Below are positions 17,681 through 26,531 of a stretch of 55,872 nucleotides of DNA, piece by piece. Origin of the DNA: Ignavibacteriota bacterium. GTDB lineage: Bacteria; Bacteroidota; Ignavibacteria; Tepidaquicellales; Tepidaquicellaceae. The DNA lies in assembly GCA_026390735.1 (NCBI GenBank), contig JAPLFJ010000056.1:1-55872 (forward strand), given 5' to 3'. The notes beneath the pieces are model-generated. The model was not told the DNA's origin and searched no databases. It saw only the letters and a list, made by a program, of their open reading frames with translations. Each line of letters begins with the position of its first letter. Position 1 is the first letter of the stretch. A program made the translations under genes and the position numbers.

Positions 17681-18469
17681 ATGGAAACTTCTAACCTCAT
17701 CCTCACAGAAGTAAAGAACCAGACAGGGATTTTAACTTTAAACAATCCCGAAAAGAAAAATTCACTTACTTCAGTAATGCTGAACCTGATTATTTCATCG
17801 TTGCAGGATTTTGAAAAACAAAAAGTTCGTGCCGTAATTATAAGGGCGGAAAAGAATGCTAAAGTCTGGTCTTCTGGACACGACATTGCTGAACTTCCAT
17901 TGAACGGAATAGACCCGCTCGGCCAGGAGAAACCTCTTGAACGTGCACTTAATGCCATTCAGGTTTTTCCCGCACCTGTTATTGCAATGGTTGAGGGAAG
18001 CGTCTGGGGCGGTGCCTGTGATATGGCAATTACCTGTGATATGGTTATAGGTTCTCCCGACTGTACTTTTGCAATTACTCCTGCAAAGATTGGTGTACCG
18101 TATAATGCAAGCGGAATTCTTCATTTCATTAACCGTCTTGGACTGAGTCATGCAAAAGAAATGTTCTTTACCGGTTCGCCAATCGATTCCGAGGCAGCAC
18201 TTCACTTCGGTATAGTTAATCACATCGTTGAGAATGATAAAATTGAAGAGTTTACTTTTAAACTTGCAGAGAAAATATCACATAACTCGCCGTTGTCAAT
18301 CAGTGTTATCAAGGAACAGTTCAGGATTCTTACAAATGCGCATCCGATAACACCGAATGCATTTGAACATATTGAATCGTTAAGAAGAAAAGTTTACTGC
18401 AGTGATGATTATAAGGAAGGAATAAATTCCTTTTTAGAGAAAAGACATCCGGATTTCAAGGGTAAGTAA
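17681..18469 (+). CDS. scpB: Methylmalonyl-CoA decarboxylase (ScpB/YgfG type)
   Basis: 262 residues of the enoyl-CoA hydratase/crotonase superfamily, essentially co-linear with E. coli YgfG with a one-residue offset. Matching active-site positions are H67 in SSGHDIAELP (E. coli His66), G111 in VEGSVWGGA (Gly110) and Y141 in IGVPYN (Tyr140). The C-terminus ending NSFLEKRHPDFKGK also matches. It decarboxylates methylmalonyl-CoA to propionyl-CoA. No mutase, epimerase or CoA-transferase genes are nearby, so here it is a stand-alone gene at the end of the mutS run. Confidence 0.85.
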   Translation: METSNLILTEVKNQTGILTLNNPEKKNSLTSVMLNLIISSLQDFEKQKVRAVIIRAEKNAKVWSSGHDIAELPLNGIDPLGQEKPLERALNAIQVFPAPVIAMVEGSVWGGACDMAITCDMVIGSPDCTFAITPAKIGVPYNASGILHFINRLGLSHAKEMFFTGSPIDSEAALHFGIVNHIVENDKIEEFTFKLAEKISHNSPLSISVIKEQFRILTNAHPITPNAFEHIESLRRKVYCSDDYKEGINSFLEKRHPDFKGK

Positions 18470-20122
18470 TTATCTGTCAGGATTCTCTATGCTTCTCTTA
18501 ATCGTTTCAATTAATTCACTTCTTGTGAATGGCTTTGAAACATAAGCATCAAGACCGCTGTTTATAAAGAAATTCTTGTCGCCTTTCATTGCATAAGCGG
18601 TAACGGCAATGATAGGTACTCTGTCGTAGTTTTTTATTGTTCTTATTTCTCTCGTTACGTCTATACCCGTATCTTCGCCGCCGAGGTTAATATCCATTAT
18701 TATAAAATCATAGAGATGTTCAGAGGCTTTGTTTAAAGCATCTTCCATATTCGTTGCAATGTCGGCTTCGCATAAATCATTAATTATATTCTTGAGCAGT
18801 GAATATGATATCTCATCATCTTCAACAATCAAAGCTCTCATCCCTGTGAATATCTCGCCCAATGAATGTTCTGTCTGTTCTTTTGGTTCAAGAGGTAATT
18901 CCACTATAAATTCAGTGCCTTTGTTTATCTCGCTTTTAACCCTGATTGTTCCGTCCATTAATTCGATAAACCTTTTCGTAAGAGTAAGGCCAAGACCCGT
19001 TCCGCTGAACTGACGGTTTGCATATACACCTGTCTGCCGAAACTCTTCGAACAACAAATTAATCCTTTCCTTTTCGATGCCGACACCTGTATCTTTTACT
19101 TTAAGTATCAGGTTGTTATTGTCTGTATACATCAAAATTTCTACGGAGCCGTCGTTCGTGAATTTTACCGCATTGTTAATCAGGTTGTTTATTATCTGCC
19201 TGAATAGTCTTGGGTCGACGTCTGCATATATTCCTTTGTCGTCTGATTTATATTCTATTTTAAGATTCTTCTTCTGAACTGTTTCTGAAAAAATGTTAAC
19301 TACATCATTTACAATTTCATTCACATTTGTGTTCTCGTAATTCAGGTTTATTTTCTCTGACTCTACTTTGGAGAAATCTAATATCAGGTTTAAGGTTTCC
19401 AAGAGTCTTGTACCGCCGCTGTGTATAAGTGAAGCCATTTCCTTTATGTCCGGGTCTTTTGCCTCAGCCATTATTACTTCTGAAAAACCCAGTATCCCAA
19501 CCATCGGTGTTCTGAGTTCATGACTCATGTTAGAAAGGAACAGTGACTTTACCCTGTTCATTTCTTCGGCCTTGTCTCTCTGGTCCGTCAGTAACCTGTT
19601 ATTTTCTTCTGCTTCGCTTGTTATTACACTTAACCTTTCTTCAAAATCCCTTTGAACCTTTAATGTTTTTTCTTCTGCGGCTTTTTGTTCTGTTATGTTT
19701 ATGATTGCAATTTTACTCTCTTTTATGTTCTTTTCTTCGTCTGAATCACTTTTGATTGTAAGGTTAGCATAAACGAACTCACCTGAATGGTTTTGAAGTT
19801 TTATTCTGCAGTTCTGAGTGTTGTCAGGTTCCGCCGATTTTTTCAGTGCGTCGAAGTATGGATTCATGCTTTCCTTGGTGAGAAATAAGGAGAAGGATTT
19901 TCCTATGAGTTCATACTTGTTTAACTTAAATATCTGATATGTAAATTTATTAACTGCTTTTATTGTACCTGATTTATCCAGTGTGATGTATCCGATTGGT
20001 GCATTATCAAACAAATCCAGAAAATTCTCGTATGTTCTTTTTAACTCATTCTGAACCGTAACAAGTTCGTCGCTCTCTGTGTTCGGGGCAGATTTTAATT
20101 TCTCGGTCTTGGATTTGCTCAT
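18470..20122 (-). CDS. PAS hybrid histidine kinase with receiver domain
   Basis: 550 residues and no transmembrane helix, so cytoplasmic. In order: PAS (about 28-145, DLFDNAPIGYITLDKSG), coiled-coil linker (150-190), HisKA with the phospho-accepting His201 in SNMSHELRTPMVGILGF, HATPase (N-box NNLINNAVKF; DTGVGIE; GTGLGLTLTKRF), then a receiver (about 428-546) with the acceptor D477 in FIIMDINLG and an acidic pair in VEDDE. There is no output domain, so the phosphate probably passes to another protein. It converges on the decarboxylase with no gap. Upstream (20123-20382) is an AT-rich intergenic stretch with no identified signal. Confidence 0.93.
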   Translation of the reverse strand: MSKSKTEKLKSAPNTESDELVTVQNELKRTYENFLDLFDNAPIGYITLDKSGTIKAVNKFTYQIFKLNKYELIGKSFSLFLTKESMNPYFDALKKSAEPDNTQNCRIKLQNHSGEFVYANLTIKSDSDEEKNIKESKIAIINITEQKAAEEKTLKVQRDFEERLSVITSEAEENNRLLTDQRDKAEEMNRVKSLFLSNMSHELRTPMVGILGFSEVIMAEAKDPDIKEMASLIHSGGTRLLETLNLILDFSKVESEKINLNYENTNVNEIVNDVVNIFSETVQKKNLKIEYKSDDKGIYADVDPRLFRQIINNLINNAVKFTNDGSVEILMYTDNNNLILKVKDTGVGIEKERINLLFEEFRQTGVYANRQFSGTGLGLTLTKRFIELMDGTIRVKSEINKGTEFIVELPLEPKEQTEHSLGEIFTGMRALIVEDDEISYSLLKNIINDLCEADIATNMEDALNKASEHLYDFIIMDINLGGEDTGIDVTREIRTIKNYDRVPIIAVTAYAMKGDKNFFINSGLDAYVSKPFTRSELIETIKRSIENPDR

Positions 20123-20382
20123 TGTGATTTTTTCTTGTGAGGATAATATAATGAATATTAACTTTTATTAATATGATAAACTATAAACACATAAATCCAG
20201 GAAACTTCTTAACGCTGTTAATACAGTATTTAACTATCCACTCATTTGTCGACAAAACCCGCACTCTGAAAATTTCATGTCTGCAATTCAATTGTTAAAT
20301 CTTTCCCTTAAAAATGATTAGTGATAATCGGTAACGACTTTATTCGTTTTTTGTTTAAGATAATACAGGTAAATTAACATAA

Positions 20383-21687
20383 ATGAAGATTAAAAAAGAC
20401 AAAGTTAAGATAATTACACTCGGTTGTTCCAAAAACCTTGTTGATTCTGAACATATTATGGCTCAGCTGAAAGCAGGTAATATTGAAATAGTCGAGGATG
20501 AGAAAAAGGCCGATACGGTTATAATAAATACCTGCGGATTTATTCAGTCTGCTAAAGAAGAGTCGATTAATACGATTCTGGCTGCCGTAGAAAATAAAGA
20601 TCAGGGAAAACTGAAGAATGTTTTCGTTGCAGGGTGCCTGTCTGACAGGTATATGGAAGATTTAAAGAAGGAAATCCCTGAGGTAGATAAATATTTCGGT
20701 GCTACAAGCAGACCTAAAACAATTTATGATATACTCAATTCTCTTGGTGTTGATTACAAAAAGAATTTAATCGGAGAGCGCAGCTTAACAACTCCGAATC
20801 ATTATGCGTATTTAAAGATAAGTGATGGTTGCGATAATCCCTGTGCGTTCTGCTCTATTCCTATAATGCGCGGCGGACATGTGTCAAAACCGCTGAATGA
20901 AATCATTGACGAAACAAAGAAACTTGCAGATAAAGGGGTAAAAGAAATTGTTGTAATAGGCCAGGATACTACTTTCTGGGGGCTGGATTTAAACAGGAAA
21001 AGAGAAGTTGCAAAAGTACTCGATGAAATTTCCAAAGTAAACGGTGTTGAGTGGATAAGGCTCATGTATGCATATCCTTCAAGGTTTCCCGAGGAATTGT
21101 TTGATGTTATCAGGGATAATGAAAAAATTTGTAAGTATGTGGATATACCGGTTCAGCATATATCGGATAATATGTTAAAAATAATGCGCAGAGGTACTAC
21201 GAAAAGCAATCAGATTAAAATACTTGAGAAGTTACGCGATAAAGTAAGCGATATAGCAATCAGAACTACTTTGCTGGTTGGCCATCCGGGAGAAACCGAA
21301 GAAGATTTTAAAGAACTGCTGGAATTTGTGAAAGATTTTAAGTTTGACAGACTCGGAGTCTTTACTTATTCTCACGAAGAAGATACTCATGCGGGAAGTT
21401 TGAAAGACAGCATATCCCAGAAAGAGAAAAACATCAGGCAAAAGAGAATACTCGATGCGCAGAAAAAAGTATCCGAAGAACTTAACAGTGAAATGCTTAA
21501 CAGAGTCTGTAAAGTAATTGTTGACAGGAATGATGCTGGTTATTTTATCGGAAGAACGTATAAGGACGCCCCTGAGATTGACCAGGAAGTATACATACAG
21601 AGTAAATCAAAATTAAAGACCGGAGAGTTTTACGAAGTGAAGATATACGACTATGAGGAATTTGATTTGTTTGGGGAAATTGTTTAA
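20383..21687 (+). CDS. rimO: RimO, ribosomal protein S12 methylthiotransferase
   Basis: 434 residues, standard for RimO. The N-terminal UPF0004 domain carries the auxiliary-cluster cysteines C15 (TLGCSKN), C51 (NTCGF) and C85 (AGCLSD). The radical-SAM motif is C150-x3-C154-x2-C157 in SDGCDNPCAFCSIPIMRGG. The C-terminal TRAM domain runs from about 365. It adds a methylthio group to an aspartate of S12. RimO rather than MiaB is chosen from IPIMRGGHVSKP and the overall pattern. It is followed 18 bp later by a GWxTD protein gene. Confidence 0.94.
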   Translation: MKIKKDKVKIITLGCSKNLVDSEHIMAQLKAGNIEIVEDEKKADTVIINTCGFIQSAKEESINTILAAVENKDQGKLKNVFVAGCLSDRYMEDLKKEIPEVDKYFGATSRPKTIYDILNSLGVDYKKNLIGERSLTTPNHYAYLKISDGCDNPCAFCSIPIMRGGHVSKPLNEIIDETKKLADKGVKEIVVIGQDTTFWGLDLNRKREVAKVLDEISKVNGVEWIRLMYAYPSRFPEELFDVIRDNEKICKYVDIPVQHISDNMLKIMRRGTTKSNQIKILEKLRDKVSDIAIRTTLLVGHPGETEEDFKELLEFVKDFKFDRLGVFTYSHEEDTHAGSLKDSISQKEKNIRQKRILDAQKKVSEELNSEMLNRVCKVIVDRNDAGYFIGRTYKDAPEIDQEVYIQSKSKLKTGEFYEVKIYDYEEFDLFGEIV

Positions 21688-21705
21688 ATTAATTAATACA
21701 GAAAA

Positions 21706-22989
21706 ATGAAAAAGGGAATCCTGACATTGGTTTTGCTGCTTGCTCTTGCATTTTCTCTGAAGGCACAGGTAAAAGACAAAACACTGACAAATTTAAACGC
21801 AGGGAAAGAATACTTTTATATCGAGCCCCTGGTTTTCTATCCTCTTGATTCTGCTGTCGGCAGACTGGATTTATATGTGGAGATTCCTCTTGAAAACATT
21901 TCGTTCAAAAAAGTAAGTACAGGCGACAACTACGAGTCCTCTTTAAGTCTTACACTACAGATTAAGAATTCTGCAGGCGATCAGGTAATATCCCATACTT
22001 ATGACGATAAAGTAACCAACACTAAAACTGAACAAAAAAATCTTGCCGAGAAGTCTGTTTCCAGTTATAAAAGTTATTTTCTGAAACCGGACTCTTATAA
22101 ACTGTTTTTCATCTTAAAGGACAGGAATACCAATGCTGAGTATACAAAGGAAACCTCCTTTGCCGTGAAGAATCCTGTAACAGACAGGGTAATCAGCTCC
22201 GATATTATGCTTCTGTCGAATTACCAGCTTGATTCCAGAGGAGAGAAAGAAATCACTCCTGTTATTAACGGTAATGTAGGAACACTGGATGGTTTTTATA
22301 TTTTTGCTGAAGTATGGAACCGAGACGAAAATGAAATTCTGAATAAACAGTTAAACATTAAGGTGATTGATGAAAAGGAAAAAACAGTTTTCGATTCATT
22401 AATTAATGTGAACCTTAAAACAGGCAGCAATTCTGTTATAGAGAAATTATACACTGATAAATATAATATCGGTAATTTAAGACTTGAAGTATATGACGGT
22501 ACCAGAAAAATAACAGAAAGAAAGTTTTCCTGTAAGTGGGGTGATGTACCCATTACCCTTAAAGATCTTGATAATGCTGTCAATCAACTCCAGTATATAG
22601 CGAAATCCAGCGAACTGGATTATATTAATAATGCTAAAACCAGCGAAGAGAAACTGAAAAGGTTTATGAAGTTCTGGAAGAGCGTTGACCCGTCACCAAG
22701 AACTGCTAAAAATGAGTTGATGATAGAATACTATAACAGGATAAAAATTGCCAATGAAAGATACTCTCATTATGTTGAGGGCTGGAAAACAGATATGGGA
22801 ATGGTGTTCGTTATTAACGGCAGCCCCAGCGTAATCGACAGACATCCCTTTGAAGCTGATTCCAAACCTTATGAAATCTGGACGTATTACGATATTAACA
22901 GGCAGTATATTTTTGTCGACTATACAGGGTTCGGCGATTACCGCCTTACAACACCTATGTATGATGACAGAAACAGAATCAGGTATTAA
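21706..22989 (+). CDS. GWxTD domain exported protein
   Basis: 427 residues with a signal peptide (cleaved after about FSLKAQ). The long N-terminal part is predicted beta-rich. The C-terminal GWxTD domain is centred on VEGWKTDMGMVFVINGSP (near residue 358) and ends with a PYEIWTYYD segment. GWxTD proteins occur in Bacteroidota, Chlorobi and Acidobacteria; their function is not established. The 3' end overlaps the convergent DUF58 gene by 4 bp. Confidence 0.85.
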   Translation: MKKGILTLVLLLALAFSLKAQVKDKTLTNLNAGKEYFYIEPLVFYPLDSAVGRLDLYVEIPLENISFKKVSTGDNYESSLSLTLQIKNSAGDQVISHTYDDKVTNTKTEQKNLAEKSVSSYKSYFLKPDSYKLFFILKDRNTNAEYTKETSFAVKNPVTDRVISSDIMLLSNYQLDSRGEKEITPVINGNVGTLDGFYIFAEVWNRDENEILNKQLNIKVIDEKEKTVFDSLINVNLKTGSNSVIEKLYTDKYNIGNLRLEVYDGTRKITERKFSCKWGDVPITLKDLDNAVNQLQYIAKSSELDYINNAKTSEEKLKRFMKFWKSVDPSPRTAKNELMIEYYNRIKIANERYSHYVEGWKTDMGMVFVINGSPSVIDRHPFEADSKPYEIWTYYDINRQYIFVDYTGFGDYRLTTPMYDDRNRIRY

Positions 22990-23948
22990 AAACTTTTCTT
23001 TCGTTTGTTGAGGTATTTCAAAAGTGCTGTATCGAATGGTGTATCGGTAGTAAGCAGAACGTAATCAATGTTGTTCTTCATACATTCTGATTTGTATTTA
23101 TCTGTAAACTTTTTCATAATATCCGAGTATTCCTTCTTAATGTCAAAAGGCTGTGAGAATATTTCTTCCTTTGTTTCCGAGTCTATTAGTCTTACAGGGT
23201 TTGAATCAAGGAATGACATTTCAACCGGGTCTAATATCTGAAACAGAATAACTTCGTTTTTGTCATACCTGAAATGCCTTAAAGATTTCATCACTTCCTC
23301 GTGGTTATCGAATAAATCACTGATTATAATTATAATTCCCCTGCGTTTAATCTTATCGGCAATCACGTTCAGACAGTTTGCGGTTCCTGTCGCTTCACTC
23401 GATTTAATGTTTGTAAGTTCTTTAAGTATAAGCTTCAGGTTAGCCTTCGTTGACTTGGCAGGAATGAATTTCCTTATGTTTGTGTCATAGGTCGTCAGGG
23501 ATACTGCGTCACGCTGCAGCAGCATTAAGTATGCAAGTGAGGCGGCTACGTAAGAACCGTATTCAAGTTTTGTAATGCCGTCCTCTGTCTTTGTATTCCT
23601 GTTGAATAACCCTTTTATTCCTGTGGATTTACTCATCTTTGAATATGAAAAATCCATGGACTTGCTTATGTCAAGAAGGATGTATGCCTTCAGGTTTGTT
23701 TCTTCTTCGTATTGTTTTATAAAGTATTTGTCCGTTCTTGCGAATACTTTCCAGTCAAGATGCTTAAGGTCATCTCCCGGCATATACTGCCTGTGTTCGG
23801 CAAACTCAACACTGAACCCGTGATATGGAGACTTGTGAAGCCCCGTCATAAAACCTTCGACAACAAATTTAGCCTTAAGTTCAAGATTGGATAATTTTGA
23901 AAGTGCGGACGGGTTAAGATATTTAGTGTATTCGGTTTTGCTTTCCAC
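22986..23948 (-). CDS. DUF58 domain protein (MoxR-associated type)
   Basis: 320 residues. The DUF58 signature is HRQYMPGDDLKHLDWKVFAR near residues 51-70, and the following region has a von Willebrand A-like metal site DISKSMDF (DxSxS). Such proteins usually accompany a MoxR AAA+ ATPase and vWA/BatA genes, probably in metal-cofactor chaperoning; none is present in the window on this side. It is separated from the upstream leftward lipoprotein gene by an intrinsic terminator (23965-24000). Confidence 0.88.
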   Translation of the reverse strand: MESKTEYTKYLNPSALSKLSNLELKAKFVVEGFMTGLHKSPYHGFSVEFAEHRQYMPGDDLKHLDWKVFARTDKYFIKQYEEETNLKAYILLDISKSMDFSYSKMSKSTGIKGLFNRNTKTEDGITKLEYGSYVAASLAYLMLLQRDAVSLTTYDTNIRKFIPAKSTKANLKLILKELTNIKSSEATGTANCLNVIADKIKRRGIIIIISDLFDNHEEVMKSLRHFRYDKNEVILFQILDPVEMSFLDSNPVRLIDSETKEEIFSQPFDIKKEYSDIMKKFTDKYKSECMKNNIDYVLLTTDTPFDTALLKYLNKRKKSF

Positions 23949-23964
23949 GTTAATAATAGTATAT

Positions 23965-24000
23965 AAAAAATGCCGTTCCGCTTAATAAAACGAAACGGCA
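23965..24000 (-). terminator. Intrinsic terminator after the TPR lipoprotein gene
   Basis: Read leftward, TGCCGTTTCG pairs with CGGAACGGCA (10 bp including one G-U) around a 10-nt loop and runs directly into TTTTTT. It sits between two leftward genes, so the DUF58 gene probably needs its own promoter or read-through. Confidence 0.85.
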
Positions 24001-24017
24001 ATATAAAATCGGTTTAA

Positions 24018-24689
24018 TTATTTCTTCTTTTGCTCTGGTGCTCTGTCAACATTACCGTCATCGATTGTCTGCGTTTTCTTCACCTCGGTCTTCTTCTCTT
24101 CCTTCTTTGAATCCTGCTTGGTATCAGTCTTTGTTTCAGATGTCTTGTTGTCTGAGTTCTGGAGAATTAATTCTTCTATCGATTTACCAGATTCAAGAAC
24201 TTCCAGCATCCTTTTTGCAGATTCAGTCATCTTGTCATTGGCATCGGTATCTGTCGGATATTTTTCAATGAACTTCTTGTAATAAATCTTTGCGTTTTCT
24301 TTGTCCTTCATCGTTTCATCATAAATAAACGCAATCATGAACAATGATTGTTTGGCTTCCTTCTTGTCAGGATACTTGTCGACAACGATTTTATAAGTGT
24401 TAATTGCTTCAGGGTAATTCTTTAAATTATCAAAGTTTATCCCTGCAATCTGGTTATAAGCAAAAAGAACTTTTTCTGATTTCGGGAATTTGGAAACAAA
24501 TTCCTGGTATTTCTTAATAGACTGATTGAAAAGTTCATTGTCGTTTTTCACCAGTCCGCTGTCGTACAAACTCTTTGCACTCGTTAAATACTCTTCTTCA
24601 GTCTTTAGTTCTTTTTCCTGTTTTCCGCAGGATGCAATCATAACTACAATTAAAGCTACAAACAATAAATTTAATCCGTTTTTTAACAT
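24018..24689 (-). CDS. TPR-containing lipoprotein
   Basis: 223 residues. Lipoprotein signal with lipobox MIASC (Cys21). The mature part has TPR-type helical repeats (NELFNQSIKKYQEFVSKFP; YPEAINTYKIVVDKYPDKKE; KENAKIYYKKFIEKYPTDTD) similar to YbgF/CpoB or BamD-like periplasmic scaffolds. The last 50 residues are a highly charged Lys/Glu/Thr tail with no fold. Probably an envelope scaffold; the partner is unknown. It diverges from the DUF2851 gene across 64 bp. Confidence 0.8.
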   Translation of the reverse strand: MLKNGLNLLFVALIVVMIASCGKQEKELKTEEEYLTSAKSLYDSGLVKNDNELFNQSIKKYQEFVSKFPKSEKVLFAYNQIAGINFDNLKNYPEAINTYKIVVDKYPDKKEAKQSLFMIAFIYDETMKDKENAKIYYKKFIEKYPTDTDANDKMTESAKRMLEVLESGKSIEELILQNSDNKTSETKTDTKQDSKKEEKKTEVKKTQTIDDGNVDRAPEQKKK

Positions 24690-24753
24690 TTTTTTAGTTA
24701 ATTTATTTAAAGTAATATTTTATGTAATTTAAGGAAATAATTCAAAACTATTA

Positions 24754-26145
24754 ATGAAAAAACTCACCCTAAATGAGAACTTCATTTCCCGCATTTGGTT
24801 GAATGCGTCGTATTACAATGACCTTAAAACGACCGATGGAAGATTCGTTAATGTTATTAATTACGGAATCCCCAACACAGATTCAGGTGCTGATTTCTCA
24901 GACGCGTTAATTAAGATAGACGATGTTATTTATTCTGGTGATGTCGAAATACATCAAACAGTAAATGACTGGAATGTTCATAAGCATAGGAAAGATGCTA
25001 AATACAATAAAGTGATTCTCCACGTAGCATTCTGGGATGACGAGTTTTCCGGCTCATCATTATCTTTAAGCAACAGGGAAATACATACTGTAATCTTATC
25101 AAAATTTCTTGTTTCGTCGATACATGATGTATGGAAAGATATTATCAACAATCCTTCTCCTAAGTTCAAACTGCCTTGCTATGAAAGCAATAACGAAGTA
25201 AGCACCGAAATCAAACGGGAGTGGATAAAGGATGTTGGAATGGCTCGTCTCATTTACAGGGCGGGCAGAATCAAATCACGGAAAAATATTCTTTCTGAAG
25301 ATTTACACATATCATCTAAAAAAGATGTATGGGAAAAAATATTTCTTGAGTTTACATTCGAAGCACTCGGTTTTTCAAAGAATAAAACACAGTTTCTGAA
25401 TTTGTCTAAACTGATAGATTTAAAGAAAACTAAAAAACATGTAGTTAATATACTCGATGCCGATGCCATACTGTTTGGCACTGCAGGGTTTCTTTGTGAA
25501 ACCAAAGATGAATATCAGACAGACTTAATAAAACGATGGAATGAACTTCAGCCTCTTTTGAAATCCGACTCTATGAATAAGGCAGAGTGGCATTTCTTCC
25601 GTCTGAGACCTTTAAATTTCCCGACTTTAAGGATTGCATACGCTTCTGCATTTATGCTTGAAATCATTAAATCGGACCTTCTTAAAAGAATAGTCTTTTG
25701 CTTTAAGAACAGTAACAATGTTTTTAAAGACCTGACTTCTTTATTTCTGGAGATAGATTTTTCTGATTTCTGGAAGCATCATTACGATTTCGGCAAGAAA
25801 TCAAAAAAGGAAAACAGTGTAATAGGGAAGTCAAGAGTTACCGATATAATAATAAACGTTGTGATTCCTCTTATGTATTTGTACTCAAAAGAGTTCAGCG
25901 ACGAAGAACTCTTCATAAAGGTAAAAAAAGCATATCTGACAACTAAAGATAAAAGTATAAATAATGTTCTTGATGTAATGATAAAGCAGCTTGATGTCAA
26001 GCCCGCAAATATATGCGAATCGCAGGGTCTCATCCATCTGCATAATTTCTATTGTGTAAAAGGAAACTGCGGAGAATGCAAAATCGGTGAAAAGGTATTC
26101 GACAAATTTGCAGTCAAAGAAGTCCTGAAAATTATACTGTATTAA
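24754..26145 (+). CDS. DUF2851 family protein
   Basis: 463 residues. The N-terminal half shows the DUF2851 signatures GDVEIHQTVNDWNVHKHRKD and YNKVILHVAFWDD, typical of Bacteroidota. The C-terminus has clustered cysteines (ICESQGLIHLHNFYCVKGNC followed by GECKIG) that may bind a metal. The family has no established function; the GDVEIH stretch recalls restriction-nuclease-like active sites, but I do not assign activity. It is followed by a repeat-rich gap (26146-26531). Confidence 0.85.
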   Translation: MKKLTLNENFISRIWLNASYYNDLKTTDGRFVNVINYGIPNTDSGADFSDALIKIDDVIYSGDVEIHQTVNDWNVHKHRKDAKYNKVILHVAFWDDEFSGSSLSLSNREIHTVILSKFLVSSIHDVWKDIINNPSPKFKLPCYESNNEVSTEIKREWIKDVGMARLIYRAGRIKSRKNILSEDLHISSKKDVWEKIFLEFTFEALGFSKNKTQFLNLSKLIDLKKTKKHVVNILDADAILFGTAGFLCETKDEYQTDLIKRWNELQPLLKSDSMNKAEWHFFRLRPLNFPTLRIAYASAFMLEIIKSDLLKRIVFCFKNSNNVFKDLTSLFLEIDFSDFWKHHYDFGKKSKKENSVIGKSRVTDIIINVVIPLMYLYSKEFSDEELFIKVKKAYLTTKDKSINNVLDVMIKQLDVKPANICESQGLIHLHNFYCVKGNCGECKIGEKVFDKFAVKEVLKIILY

Positions 26146-26159
26146 TTTTTAGCATTTTT

Positions 26160-26276
26160 GACAGAAAATAGTCCCTCCTTCCACAAGCTCTGCCGCCTGT
26201 GTGAAAACAAATACAGCTGACAGAAAACAGTCCCTCCTTCCACAAGCTCTGCCGCCTGTGTGAAAACAAATACAGC
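26160..26276. repeat. 59-bp tandem duplication
   Basis: Two nearly identical units, 26160-26217 and 26219-26276. Each starts GACAGAAAA, contains CCCTCCTTCCACAAGCTC and TGCCGCCTGTGTG, and ends AAATACAGC. The internal CCTCCTTCCACAAGCT module recurs a third time at 26441-26456 inside the next repeat pair. Noncoding. Confidence 0.85.
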
Positions 26277-26335
26277 CCACGGATTCATCCGTGGGGATAA
26301 GATATATACTCCAATTATTAACCGTTTTAACGGTT
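26276..26335. repeat. Two-hairpin REP-like element, copy A
   Basis: First hairpin 26276-26295: 9-bp arms CCCACGGAT/ATCCGTGGG with loop TC. Second hairpin 26320-26335: 7-bp arms AACCGTT/AACGGTT with loop TT. They are 24 nt apart. The same pair of hairpins, 21 nt apart, occurs at 29186-29242. The arrangement is that of REP/BIME elements. No REP-associated transposase is in the window. Confidence 0.8.
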
Positions 26336-26374
26336 TATTGTTTCCTTTTATCTTGTCACTAATGTACTCAGCTT

Positions 26375-26520
26375 CTCCAGCTTGGGAAGGCGTTCATTAC
26401 TGTGAATAATTTATAGCGTTTTACTTTTTCCGAATTGTACCCTCCTTCCACAAGCTCCAGCTTGGGAAGGCGTTCCTTACTGTGAATAATTTATAGCGTT
26501 TTACTTTTTCCGAATTGTAC
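26375..26520. repeat. 66-bp tandem duplication with strong hairpin
   Basis: CTCCAGCTTGGGAAGGCGTTC through CCGAATTGTAC at 26375-26440 repeats at 26455-26520 with an 80-bp period. At the junction, CCTTCC-A-CAAGCT pairs with AGCTTGGGAAGG (26444-26470), giving a 12-bp hairpin with one bulge and a CC loop. Ends 11 bp before the next gene, so it also forms that gene's leader or promoter region. Confidence 0.85.
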
Positions 26521-26531
26521 TATTTTACTCC

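Noticed and set aside
17795-18223. 142-codon antisense frame within the decarboxylase gene
   Set aside because: The sense gene has all catalytic motifs; the antisense frame has no start context or domain.
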